From contig NC_080165.1 of the NCBI RefSeq assembly GCF_950295315.1, positions 9,911,723-9,975,722 on the forward strand: a stretch of DNA of 64,000 nucleotides, given 5' to 3'. Of this stretch, positions 36,096 to 47,525 are shown piece after piece. The position numbers were made by a program, and so were the translations under genes. This stretch comes from Erinaceus europaeus. Lineage: Eukaryota > Chordata > Mammalia > Eulipotyphla > Erinaceidae. The notes under the pieces are model-generated. The model saw only the letters and a program-made list of their open reading frames with translations, was not told where the DNA came from and made no database searches. Numbering within the stretch: position 1 is the stretch's first letter; the number at the start of each line of letters is the position of its first letter.

Positions 36096-37957
36096 ATAAT
36101 CAGCTTAGAAGCCTATGTGACCTCTACATCCCTGTAGATCTAAGCTCACATTCTGTGATCATGAGTAGGAATATTCCAAGCTGCCCCAATATCGACCCAT
36201 CTTCCTCAGGTGTAGCATAGAGTATGTTGTCCAGCCTCCATTAAGAGGATAGAACATTCTCTCCCATTGTTAATCCAAGTTGACAGCAAGGTCCTACGGG
36301 GGCCCACAGAGGGGTCTGTTCTGTTGTTCCTGACAGAGATGACTGGTAATGATGGAGAGAGGGATTTATTCTAGGTCTATGCCAATCAAGTCTGTTTGGG
36401 AATCTTAGGACTCCTCGATTAGGGCCCCAGCTGATGGACTGTCCTAATAGTGACTAAAGAGTCATCATTAAAGGATGCCAGTCTCTTGCCCTTATCCAGC
36501 TTTTGCAGTTCTTTCTTTGCTAAAGTTAATTTCGGAGTGAGTGAGAGAACTGTAATAGGAAGTAGGTAGACACTATTTCATTATGAACTTGATACTGACT
36601 CACTACAGACTATTGTGTATTTTTGCTTTCAGGTATATATTTTGCCCTAATTTATGGATACATGTGAACATATGCTCTATCTAACAGGACCTGGTCTATA
36701 TATAGGTTTTGGAACTTTGTTAGCAAGTGAACCTCCTGGAATGGAATTAGAGAATATTATGAAAGGAAAGGTCTTACCTGAATAATGATGCTGAAGGGTT
36801 GACATTCCATGCCTGATGTCTCTGGACACAGTCTGAAGTGAAGCATGCTGAGGTTGTACTCATTGCATTGATCAGGTTGGGATCAGCAGATGCAATATTA
36901 TTTGGTATGACTTGAGAGAAGCATGCAGGAAAGTGAGCCCCACCCCAGTGGTTCCAGGACTGGGGGAAATATAGGCTCTATAGAGGAAGTGGGAGGTTCC
37001 TGCTGTCTTAGGGTTGAAGAAGACAATAGATAGTTATTGCTATAATTATTTGGCAATTAGGTTAACTGTGAAAAATCCCTTTGTTAGTATTTGCTGTATC
37101 ATACACACCATCACCATATTTTATTGGATTGACGGGGTTTACAGTCAACAATATTTATAGCCCTTTCCCATATTAGGGAGCTACTCTCTTCCATGATGCA
37201 GCTTTCTGGTCCTTTTTCCAGCCATGGCATCATCTCCCCAGACAATAACTTGGATCCACTGGCATATCAGATTTCAGGCTTAGGGGCAAAAAGAAAAAGG
37301 AAAAAAAAAAACTAATATAGCCATAGGCCCTTTGGAATTTAACTAAAATATGCCTACTATCTATCTACAAAATGGAGGACCCTCCAACACTTCATCTGAA
37401 CTATTCCATCCCTTAGGTCCATGATTGTTCAACAATTTGTTTGGATTTCTATGTTAACTCTCTTGTCAACCACCAGGTTCCAGGTGCTAGCATGATGCCA
37501 ACCAGACTTCCCTGCACAGACAACCCCACCAATGTGTCCTGGAGCTCCACTTCCCCAGAGCCCTTCCCCACTAGGGAAAGAGAGAGATAGGCTGGGAGTA
37601 TGGATCCACCTGTCAATGCCCATGTTCAGTGTGGGAAGCAATTACAGAAGCCAGACCTTCAACCATCTGCACCCTTTTGCACCCCACATTGACCTTGGGT
37701 CCATACTCCCAGAGGGTTAAAGAATAGGAAAGCTATCAGAGGAGGGGATGGAATACAGAGTTCTGGTGGGAGTTGTGTGAAGTTGTACCCCTCTCAACCT
37801 ATGGTTTTGTCAATGTTTCCTTTTTATAAATTAAAAAAAAAAAGGCTGTGGCTGTCAATACATATGTCCCTGTCACATGGCCAATACTGATGTTATGTGT
37901 TCTTGTCTCCTTGACCTGTTATTTATTACACATAACTCTTTCCTATGACTCTTAAAT

Positions 37958-38181
37958 CAAGGGTGGGCAAACTTTTTTTCTGTCAAGAGACAATTGGTAC
38001 TTATAACATCATTCACAATGCATATAAAATTATCAACTTAAAAGGAGCACTTCGTGTTGTTTTAGAAAAAGTTTCTCAATTTATTGAATTTCAAGTCCTG
38101 CCAACATTTGCCCTGGCAGAAACAGACCAAATGATTTCATGATTTGTAGAAGGTCCATACACCAGACATTCCACACCCCTG
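37958..38181. mobile_element. hAT-like non-autonomous DNA transposon relic
   Basis: About 224 bp with imperfect inverted ends: CAAGGGTGGGCAAAC at the left, and CAGGGGTGTGG read inward from the right. Flanks CTTAAAT and TTTTAGGT could be remnants of an 8-bp target duplication. It resembles the MER5/MER20-type hAT relics of mammals by eye only. Confidence 0.5.
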
Positions 38182-39335
38182 TTTTAGGTGGGTACTGTCT
38201 CAGATTGCAAGGACTTACCACTCTTGAGTTCTGTAAAATGTTCCCTGAGTGCCTCCTTGAGACTTCAGTTTCTCTTCAGAATACAGTATAGATAGAATCT
38301 AATCTAGAGGGAGCTTGAGTGTCTCAATAGCCTTCTCCACAGATAAGGTGGTTACAATAAATGTGGTTTTTAATCGAGGGTTTATAACATGGGTGTCTAT
38401 TTTCTTGGTTCTACAAATAGAAAATGAGCTTGTAAAGCAGCAATTCAAAGCTTTAAGTTATGACTGTTAGACTCAAATATAGAGTCTCAAGTGTTTGAAA
38501 GCAGCAAAGTGAAACCAATATATCAGTATATTAAACCAATATATCAATTATAATATATTATAATATATCAATATATAAATCAATATATCAGTTACTGAAA
38601 GAGTAATTAGTACAAGATAATGCAGAAGTCTCCATCATGACTACTTTTAAACCTAGAACATAAAAATCAGCATATGGAATAAGTTTCATGGAATATTGTG
38701 ACAAAGGAGCTTATGAGGTAAGGGCCAAAAGTTCTTTATTCATAGATGTGGGTATAAGGCAGGTAGAGCAGGGCTGACAACCTGATCATCTCTCTGAGAC
38801 TGGTGGGAGTTCACCCAAAAAAGCCTCCCTGCCCCTCCTCCCTCTCCTCAGACGGTCTTGTTGCCAGCATTCTGCACCTGGCCCGAGGGTGGGAGCTGTT
38901 AATTGAAACTGCTGCACAGATTACAGTTAAGTTTCCATTTTCTGCAGGCAAAGGGTGTGGAGGTTCCACAAACAGTTAACCACTGAAATCGCCTTTGCAA
39001 GCCTTTGCCCCAGCCTGTGCCTGTTAAGACTGCAACCCCCTGGCCCCAGCTTCTTCTCCCTTCATGATACTGACCTTTAAAAGTATTGGTCCAACAATGC
39101 GTCCTCTTTTCTGCCTTCTTGCTCGAGTATAAGAATACCTTCGTGTAACCCAATAAGCGCACTGTCCCCTGCCATAGTGTCCAGAGTCCTCACTCTGTGC
39201 CCTCACCCCCATCCTGGCCTGTTCTCCCCTACTACACCTTTCTGGTGGCCAACGGAGTGGTGGGCATGGGGTGGACAGGACAGGCCTTCCAGAGCTTGCC
39301 CCACACACAGACATTATTTATAGTGTTAAATTGTC
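38182..39335. other. Unassigned sequence
   Basis: 38510-38600 is an ATATCA-rich simple region. 38740-39310 is GC-richer than its surroundings. No gene could be supported. Confidence 0.4.
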
Positions 39336-40352
39336 TTAAATGGCCATGGCGAGCTTAGACCTCAAATAGATCCCTCTCTCCATTGCTATTGGTCATCTCT
39401 ATCAGGAACAACACAATAGACCCCTTTGTAGGCCCCCAGAGGACCTTGCCCTCAACTTGGATCAACAATGGTAAAGAATGTACCACCCTCCAAAGGGAGG
39501 TTGGACAACATACTGTATGTTCCACCTGAGGAAGATGGGTCCTGAAATTAAGGCAGCTTTGAATGTTCCTACTCATGACCACAGAATATGAGCTCAGATC
39601 TATAGGGATGCAGAGGTCACATAGGCTCCTAAGCTGAATATGGGCCCCAGATCACATCAAATCAATGGGGTTTACAGTCAATAATATTTATACACCTTCC
39701 CCATATTTGGGAGCTACTCTCTTCCCTGATCCAGCTTTCTGGTCCTTTTTCCAGCCATGACATCATCTCCCCAGACAATAACTTGGATCCATAGGAGATA
39801 GGAGATGTCAGGTTCAGGGAAAAAAAATGTAGTCATGGGACCTATGGACTATAACTAAAGTAGGACTACTTTCTACAAAACAGAAACACCCACCCCCCAA
39901 CTCTTCATTTGCACTATTCCAGCCTTTAGGTTCATCATTAGTCAATAATTTCTTTGGCTCTATATGTTAACTCTTTTTTCAGCCACCAGGTTCCAGGTGC
40001 TAACATGATGCCAACCGGATTTCCCTGTACAGACAACCCCCCACCAATGTGTCCTAGAGTCCCACTTCCCCAGGACCCCACCCCACTAAGAAATGAGAGA
40101 GAAAGGCTGGGAGTATAGATCTACCTGCCAAGCCCATATTCAGCAGGGAAGCAATTACAGAAGCCAGACCTTCCAACTTCTGCACCCCATAATGACCCTG
40201 AGTCTATTCCCAGAAGGATAAGAATAGGAAAGCTATCAGGGGAGGGGATGGGATACGGAGTTCTGGTGGTTGGAACTGTGTGGAGTTGTACCCCTCTTAT
40301 CCTATTTTTTGTTAGTGTTTCCTTTTTATAAATAAAAAAATTTTTAAATTGT
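39336..40352 (+). mobile_element. L1 3' UTR copy
   Basis: Full-length match to the 1501-2311 family plus upstream part, ending in AATAAAAAAATTTTTAAA at about 40333-40350. Confidence 0.7.
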
Positions 40353-40759
40353 CTTAAACGATAGGGAGTTTATCACTGCTTACCTCATGTCAACACTGGA
40401 TAACACAATAAATTTTATAATTTCTAGAATCCCAACACAGTTGGGTTTGAAAAATAAGCAAAATTATTATCTTCTATAACCAAATTACTTTTGTCTGTTC
40501 AGGTGTTTTCAAGTAAGTCTCCCGGTTTCCTTTTGTTTGAATAATTATTCACACTGTTATATATATTCTTCACCTAGTGTATATAATCATTAGTCTATGC
40601 AATATATAGAAACACATGACCAGGGATTCCTCACTCAACAAGAATGATGGATTTTTAGAAACCAGGTCCTTAAGCAAAATGATATATAGAGAAATTGTGT
40701 TTTCAAATAGTGTTTCCTTCATTGTTGACAAGGATCTTATTTCTCAATTATAATGACAT
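40353..40759. other. Unassigned sequence
   Basis: No gene or clear repeat. Confidence 0.4.
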
Positions 40760-40772
40760 GAAACTGAGTGAA

Positions 40773-41128
40773 GGGAGTCAGGCGGTGGCGCAGTGGGCTA
40801 AGCGCACGTGGCGCAAAGCACAGGGACCGCGTAAGGATCCCGGTTCGAGCCCCCTGGCTCCCCACCTGCAGGGGAGTCGCTTCAAGGGCGGTGAAGCAGG
40901 TCTGCAGGTGTCTATCTTTCTCTCTCCCTCTGTCTTCCCCTCCTCTCCCCATTTCTCTCTGTCCTATCCAACAACAAAGCAACGTCAACAATGGCAATAA
41001 TAACCGCAACAGGCTACAACAACTAGGGCAACAAAAAGGGGGAAAAATGGCCTCCAGGAGCGGTGGATTCATGGTGCAGGCACCGAGCCCAGCAATAACC
41101 CTGGAGGAAAAAAAAAAAAAAAAGAAAA
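40773..41128 (+). mobile_element. Hedgehog tRNA-derived SINE, young full-length copy
   Basis: Complete copy with GGCGCAGTGGGCTAAGC (A-box region), GGTTCGAGCC (B box), core, CAA-rich part, CCTGGAGG extension and a long A-tail. Perfect 13-base duplications GAAACTGAGTGAA lie at 40760-40772 and 41129-41141. Confidence 0.95.
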
Positions 41129-41141
41129 GAAACTGAGTGAA

Positions 41142-42682
41142 ATGGTGTTATTTGATGGCCTACTACTTATAAATATCTATTTTGAGTATAATTTATATTT
41201 GCATATACTTTATTTTTTATTTATTTTGATTAGAGATGAAGAGAAGTTAAGAGAAATGGGAGAAAGAAAGGGAGAAAAAGAGACACCTGTAGCACTGATT
41301 TTTCAGCTCTTGAAGTTTCTCCCCTGGAAGTGGGGGAAATTAATAAAAAATAATTTATTCTTGTATTTAGGGATACCTTGATTCTTTTCAATTTGGGGAT
41401 TATGAATAAAACTGCATAATAAATATCATGCCTAAAAAGAATGCACGTATCCATACATATAGCTCATCTCTAGGACTTCCTTGTTAGGAAATCACTCTAA
41501 GAGAGACAAAGAGGGAGATAAAAATGAATAGACTCCATAGCCTCCTCCCTAGCACGAAGTTCTTCCCTATGCTGTGGCAGGAACTTGAACCAGGGCTGTA
41601 CAAAGAGCAGAGCAGCCCCCTTCCCAAATGAGCTATCTTGTTGGTTGGTCTCCAAATATTTTCTTTGAAGAAAAGTAATGTTAAAGATCATGAAGTTTAA
41701 TAACATATGGTACACCAGTCATTTGGGCTAGTAAAGCATTTGTTGTTTTACTTCATGCTTGTGAATTACAAAAATAAAGTGATATTTAACAACCTGACAT
41801 GTTAAGAATGAGTAAAATGGTGGATAGCAATTTTTTAAAAAAAAATAATGGTCTTTTTCACAGATATTTGTTTTCAAGCAATGAAATTATACAAGAGTAC
41901 AGGTCCTGGAAAAGGATGATAGAGAACCTAGTGAGGGTTGTGTTGTTATGTGGAAAACTGAGAAATATTATGCATGTACAAACTCCTGTATTCATTGTCA
42001 AAAGTAAAACATTAATCCTCAAAAAAAGGGGGAGAAGGGGAGAAAAAGAAAATATATATATATATATTATACAAGCTATGTAAATGTGGAATTGTGAAAA
42101 CTATGTAATTTGTAATATACATAGATTGCATACTTTAATATTTGACTTTAATATTTGATATTTAAAAATTATACATGTAGGATGAATAAGTAAACAACTA
42201 TAATGAATATTAAAAATAAATTAATGTGGTAACAATAAACATAAATAAAGAAAAGTCTATTTTTAAATAAAGGTAAACCAATACATAGAATTTTTTGTTA
42301 AATTGTAAATAATAAATAAATAGGAAAAAGGTAAGCCCTAGACATTTATAAGCCTAGAGATCAACGTATCTCTAATCTTACAGTGTTGGTTTCTTCATTT
42401 AAGCAATGAAAGCAACTAAATAATAAGATTTAGATGAGAGAAAGGAAGTAGTAGTAAGGCTAAAGGTATCCAGTAATGCCTCAGTAAGTGTCTTTGTTAA
42501 TTAAAGTATGAAATAAGAATGAAATCTAGGAATAATCTCTGAGTTCAAGTAACGTCAACACTAACAAAAAACAGTAGCTTTCCTAGAATTTTTTCAGTTA
42601 ACACAAAATGAGTAGATCCATGCTTTTTTCTTTTGGTTAGGCAAATATTGCTAAGGACAGTGTAAGAAACATCGGAATTGTA
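41142..42682. other. AT-rich stretch with SINE and L1 scraps
   Basis: Minus-strand SINE remnants lie at 41215-41345 and 41490-41655. An L1 3'-end scrap (TGTTATGTGGAAAACTG patch, also at 17340) lies at 41920-41990, and a short (TA)n at 42052-42068. No gene is supported. Confidence 0.45.
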
Positions 42683-42917
42683 GGGGCTAGGTGGTGGTGC
42701 ACTTGGTTGAACGCACTTCTTAACAATGTACAAGGACCCAATTCAAGCTCTTAAGCTTCACAAGTGGTGAAGCGGTACTGCAGATTCTCTCTCTCTCTCT
42801 CTCCCTCTCTTCCTCTCTCTCTCTTTCCCTCTCCCCACCCCATGTTTCCCCCCTCATCTAAATTTCTGGCTGTCTCTACCAAACAAAGTAAAGATAAATT
42901 AAAAAACATTAAAAAAA
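42683..42917 (+). mobile_element. tRNA-derived SINE with imperfect target duplication
   Basis: Head, short core, CT-rich tract, A-rich tail. Flanks ACATCGGAATTGTA and ACATTGGAATTATA differ at two positions. Confidence 0.75.
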
Positions 42918-43282
42918 AAACATTGGAATTATACATTTCCTTAAGGATATCATAAAATTATCTACAAAATCACTTCTCACTTAGACACCTACCATCATCA
43001 CCACGAGTCCTCTGATTTTTCAATTGGAGAAAAAATAACTTCCAAATAGTAAGACCTTGTTTGATGTCATGCAGCTAGTAATAAAAAATTTGAGTACAAT
43101 TGTGTGTTTTCTGAGATAAACATAAGACTATTTATTTATTTTAACTGCTCATCTCTGGCTTATGGTGGTACAAGGGATTGAACCTAGGACTTTGAAGCCT
43201 CAGTCATGAGAGTCTCAGCATAGCCATAACTATATCTACCTCAGCCTGTCAGCATATACTTCCCAATACTTCTTTCACTAAA
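42918..43282. other. Unassigned sequence with a SINE
   Basis: A minus-strand SINE of the third family lies at about 43125-43245. No gene is seen. Confidence 0.5.
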
Positions 43283-43297
43283 ATATATGTCCCCTAT

Positions 43298-45009
43298 ATC
43301 TAGGTTTAGGGACTTTGTTAGAAAGTGAACCACCTGGGATGGAATTAGAGAATACTATGAAAGGAAAGGTCTCACCCAAGTAATGAAGCTGAAGGGTTGT
43401 CATTCCACACCTGAAGTCTCTGGACATAGTCTGAGCTGAAGCTTGTCGAGGTGGCAGTCATTGCGTTGATTAGGTTGTGATTGGCTGATGCAATATTATT
43501 TGATATGGATTGGGAGAACCATGCGGGAAAGTGGGCCCTATCCTAAGGTTCTAGGACTGGGGGAAATATAGGCTCTATAGTTGAGATGTGAGGTTCCTGC
43601 TGTCTTAGGGTTCAAAAAGACAATCGATAGTTCATGTTATCATCACATTATTTAGGAATTGGGTTAACTTTGAAAAGTCCTTTTGTTAGGGTTTGCTGTA
43701 CAGTACCCAGTATCTTGTATATAGCTGTGCTATTGGTTGCTTCTGATCTACTTGGTCTAGGCTTTTTGAGAGAGTCTGCATATCAAATACACAGTCTGTA
43801 TATTAAAAAGACTTCCCTGGATTGAAGACCCCACCAATATGTCCTGGAGCTCAGCTTCCCCAGAGACCCACCCTACTAGGGAAAGAGAGAGACAGACTGG
43901 GAGTATGGACCGACCAGTCAACGCCCATGTTCAGCGGGGAAGCAATTACAGAAGCCAGACCTTCTACCTTCTGCAACCCACAATGACCCTGGGTCCATGC
44001 TCCCAGAGGAATAGAGAATGGGAAAGCTATCAGGGGAGGGGGTGGGATATGGAGATTGGGCGGTGGGAATTGTGTGGAGTTGTACCCCTCCTACCCTATG
44101 GTTTTGTTAATTAATCCTTTCTTAAATAAAAAAAAAGACTCAGTCTGTGTTTTGAAAAACTTCGAGACATACAATTAATTTTCCCCCTCTCATATTAATT
44201 AACTAGTGATTTATATGACTACACTTTACTAGGAGTGTACATAAACACCATTCCCACCACCAAAAGACTGTGTCCCACCCCACACACCCACACCCACCCC
44301 CCACCAGCCCAGGAAGCCGCATGTCTACCCCTCACCACAGGGTTTTTACTTTGGTGCCCTACTTTCAATTTAGTCAGGTCCTGCTTTTAGTTTCCCTTTC
44401 AGATCTTCTTTTTCAACTTCTGTTGATGAGTGGGATCATCCCTATAGACCAGGTTCTGTGAGAGAGAGCATATGTTCACACATATCCATAAACTAGTGCA
44501 AAATATATACCTGAAAGCAGAAGTACACTAGAGTTTGCAGTGAGTACCCCACCAACACTTCCTCTCAACTATTCCAACCTTTGGGTCCATGATTGCTCAA
44601 CAATTTGTTTGGCTTTGCATGTTAACTCTTATTTCAGCCCCCAGGTTCCAGATGCCATCAGGATGCCAGCCAGGCTTCCCTGGACTGAAGATTCCACCAA
44701 TGTGTCCTGGAGCTCCGCTTCACCAGAGACCCACCCTACTAGGGAAAGAGAGAGACAGACTGGGAGTATGGACCGACCAGTCAACGCCCATGTTCAGCGG
44801 GGAAGCAATTACAGAAGCCAGACCTTCTACCTTCTGCATCCCACAATGACCCTGGGTCCATGCTCCCAGAGGGATAGAGAATGGGAAAGCTATCAGGCTC
44901 GGGGGTGGGATATGGAGATTGGGTGGTGGGAATTGTGTGGAGTTGTACCCCTCCTATCCCATGGTTTTGTTAATTTATCCTTTCTTAAATAAAAAATAAA
45001 TTAATATAT
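43298..45009 (+). mobile_element. L1 insertion with 5' inversion, itself hit by another L1
   Basis: 43298-43813 and 44132 to about 44445 is L1 3' end/3' UTR reversed. About 44446-45000 is the directly following consensus segment in forward orientation with an A-rich tail. Fifteen-base duplications ATATATGTCCCCTAT lie at 43283-43297 and 45010-45024. The inverted part is split by a second L1 tail fragment at 43814-44131. Confidence 0.85.
43814..44131 (+). mobile_element. Nested L1 3' UTR terminal fragment
   Basis: Last ~310 bp of the L1 3' UTR with A-tail, inserted in the inverted arm of the surrounding L1. Nine-base duplications AAAAAGACT at 43805-43813 and 44132-44140 mark it. Confidence 0.85.
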
Positions 45010-45024
45010 ATATATGTCCCCTAT

Positions 45025-45764
45025 TGGGGGCTATTATAGGAAATTTCATAATTCTTTTCTTTATACCCTGAGTATCTAAAGTTTACTTACATATTTATTT
45101 ACTTCTATTTCATTTTTCCATCTCTGGGACTTCACTTTGGACTGATATTCTCAGATAAAAAGACTAAGACCAAGAGGCAAAGTAAAAAGAAAGGAAATGA
45201 CAGCACTGAAGTTTCCTTCGGTGCAAGGGGCCTGGGCTTTTAGCTTAATTTAAAGGCTGTTATGAGAGAAAGTGTATGCATCACTCTCTAATGAGAGATC
45301 GTGCGCATCAGATGTGGATGGGGCCTTGGAAAGGCATCTAATAGCAGCAGCCCTTCAGTAAATGAATGGGCCATATCATCAACTCTGTTTGCCCCCAGCA
45401 GTGTTAAGCTGAAGAATGCAGCGTTAAGCCCTTTCATGCTAGTGCTGGTGGCTGTGTGGCCTAAATTCAAAACTCATTTCATTCAGAAGAATAGGCAGTT
45501 TCAATGACTTGATGGATGTGCTGTCGTTGTTTATTGGTTATCTATTGATTGCTTACTGAGTCTCCAGCATACTGTACACCTGTGCAAGGCCCGGGACGCT
45601 TTATTTCCTGTTTTGATGTCAACTCTTACATAGTATAGTGTTTCCTAGCTATATTTTTTTTCCAGGTTTAAGATATTTAGCCAACAACTATCAATCCCCT
45701 CATTCTGCTAAGGCCTCTATTTTAATCCCCCACCTTTTGGTGGGGAGACATGGTTGATTAAAAA
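45025..45764. other. Non-repetitive island
   Basis: 45180-45530 is mixed-composition, apparently single-copy DNA without microsatellites or SINE/L1 motifs. Short frames occur on both strands but none has codon-like features. It may be a conserved non-coding element; this cannot be decided from one sequence. Confidence 0.35.
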
Positions 45765-46020
45765 TTAACAGGACAGTTGTTGACACATGGGTAATGTTTC
45801 TCATTTCACCAGGATAGGTGTCTGCAAAACACTCTCACCCCCAACTAGGGTCCTTTTCCACCACAGTGCACAAGGCCCTCCCCCACCCTCTCCCTAGTCT
45901 TTCCCCAGAGTCCTTTGCTTTGGTGCAACACACCAAACTCAGTACAAGTTTTGCTTTGTATTTCCCATTTCTCTTCTTGCCTTTTTAAGTTCTGAGTGCT
46001 AGTAAAATCCTTTCATATTT
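45765..46020 (-). mobile_element. L1 3'-end fragment, antisense
   Basis: Contains the CTTTGGTGCAACACACCAAAC patch complementary to the L1 3'-end family at 61850-61915. Confidence 0.55.
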
Positions 46021-46068
46021 ATCTTTCTCTTCCAACAGTCCAGAGATCACCTTGATCCAAACCTGAAT

Positions 46069-46264
46069 TCTTCTTCTAACGTTTGCCCTTCTTCCTTAGC
46101 CAGTCAACAGCGTCAGGTTGAAAGCTGTCAGGAGCTGCTTGTTGCTGGCTTTGAAAGTGACTGGGATCCATGTGGATTCAGTTGGCTAGGAAGTATCATC
46201 AGTTTCCCCAATGAATGGGTACTCACGGGATGCACCACGAGAAGGTCGATCCAATGCATCCCAG
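46069..46264 (-). mobile_element. Non-autonomous Vingi derivative
   Basis: About 195 bp. Its 3' ~55 bp equals the end of the Vingi-like LINE, including the GAA-rich terminus. The 5' ~140 bp is not in the two truncated LINE copies here and probably represents the LINE 5' end joined by internal deletion. Ten-base duplications AAACCTGAAT lie at 46059-46068 and 46265-46274. Short internally deleted Vingi families are known in hedgehog. The copy at 59341-59537 has the same structure. Confidence 0.88.
46193..46262 (-). ncRNA. Candidate HDV-like ribozyme, decayed copy
   Basis: P1 has seven perfect pairs (46256-46262 with 46227-46233, GGGATGC/GCATCCC). The L3-like loop and P4 hairpin are identical to the copy at 59469-59537. 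The P2 partner at 46193-46198 carries two substitutions that weaken the helix. Probably inactive, but it shows that the fold is a property of the family. Confidence 0.5.
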
Positions 46265-46350
46265 AAACCTGAATAGTAACAGCTGACTCAAAGGGCTACT
46301 GTCAAAGGGGACCACAGATGCCTTTTCCTGACTTATCTGAATATTTTCTT

Positions 46351-46726
46351 CTTTTTTTTTTAATTTTTTTTTATTATTATTATTTTTTCCTCCTCCAGGG
46401 TTATTGCTGGGCTCGGTGCCTGCACCATGAATCCACCGCTCCTGGAGGCCATTTTTCCCCCTTTTGTTGCCCTTGTTGTAGCTTCGTTGTGGTTATTATT
46501 ATTGCCCTTGTTGACACAATTCGTTGTTGGATAGGACAGAGAGAAATGGAGAGAGGAGGGGAAGACAGAAAAGGGGAGAGAAAGATAGACACCTGCAGAC
46601 CTGCTTCACAGCCTGTGAAGCGACTCCCCTGCAGGTGGGGTGCCGGGGCTCGAACCGGGATCCTTACACCAGTCCCTGCGCTTTGCGCCACATGCGCTTA
46701 ACCCACTGCGCCACCGCCCGACCCCC
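46351..46726 (-). mobile_element. Hedgehog tRNA-derived SINE, young full-length copy
   Basis: Complete with 3' extension (CCTCCAGG complement) and intact-looking head. Fourteen-base duplications CTGAATATTTTCTT lie at 46337-46350 and 46727-46740. Confidence 0.93.
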
Positions 46727-46859
46727 CTGAATATTTTCTTGATCAGACTCCCTTACTTTGGGACTGCTAAGAATGCTTTTCAAATAGCCTTCCTTTTTCA
46801 GGCTCTCATACTTCCAGACCAGGAATCAGAAAACCTGGAGAAGTTCATAGAATCTATGA

Positions 46860-47137
46860 TTTTTTTTTTTTTGCCTCCAGAGTTATTTCTGGGGCTCGGT
46901 GCCTACACCATGAATCTACTGCTCCTGGAGGCAATTTTTTTTCCCCTTTTGTTGCCCTGGTTGATTTTTTTTATCATTCTTGTGGTTATTATTACTATTA
47001 TTGTTCTTGATGTTGTCATTGTTGTTGGATAGGACAGAGAGAAATTGAGAATGGAGGGGAAGATAGACAGGGGGAGAGAAAGACAGACACCTGCAGACCT
47101 GCTTCCCCGCCTGGGAAGCGACCCCCCTGCAGGTGGA
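46860..47137 (-). mobile_element. Hedgehog tRNA-derived SINE, head truncated
   Basis: Same subfamily as 46351-46726 (T-run, 3' extension, CAA-rich complement, core) but it stops within the core, so the tRNA-like head is missing. Confidence 0.85.
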
Positions 47138-47329
47138 ACCTTCTGTGCTGTTACCAAGTACTTGTCTTCTAATTAACAGAGTTGAAAAGGATGACATGTA
47201 ACTTCTGTTAAATTATCAGTTTATCATGTCCAACCACCAAAAGAGTGTTTAGGAATAACATGGATTATAGAATAGAAAGTTCTGGACTTCCTTCCTTGAA
47301 CACAACAATTTCATAGCAATGTGTATACA

Positions 47330-47525
47330 AACACTCTTTTTGCAAAGTCTAAAATCTACTTGAGAGTCTCTTGCACCCCCAAAGGTCAGTGTCCGTGCTC
47401 CCACTCCACCACAGTGGACCTGACATCTACCTTCCCCTCTGAGACTCTTACTTTAGTGCAATACTGCATCCTCAGTCCACTTCTGCTTTGTGTTTCCTCA
47501 TTCTGTTTACCATCCTGTTAATCAT
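47330..47525 (-). mobile_element. L1 3'-end fragment, antisense
   Basis: CTTTAGTGCAATACTGCATCC and the preceding ACCACAGTGGACC stretch match the antisense L1 3'-end family. Confidence 0.45.

Larger units (their letters stand above)
35430..37835 (+). mobile_element. L1 3' UTR insertion with 5' inversion, split by a Vingi copy
   Basis: 35430-35442 plus 36096 to about 37120 is L1 3' UTR in reverse orientation. From about 37125 to 37835 the adjoining downstream segment runs forward to an A-run. In the family consensus the two pieces abut, the pattern expected of twin priming. I found no convincing target duplication. A Vingi fragment (35443-36095) interrupts the inverted part. Confidence 0.7.

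Noticed and set aside
40773..40860. tRNA gene
   Set aside because: A- and B-box-like motifs are present, but no tRNA cloverleaf was convincing and the sequence continues into a SINE core and tail with a target duplication.
44540..44992. 150-codon frame
   Set aside because: Lies wholly in an L1 3' UTR copy; the recurring frame in that UTR is a different one.
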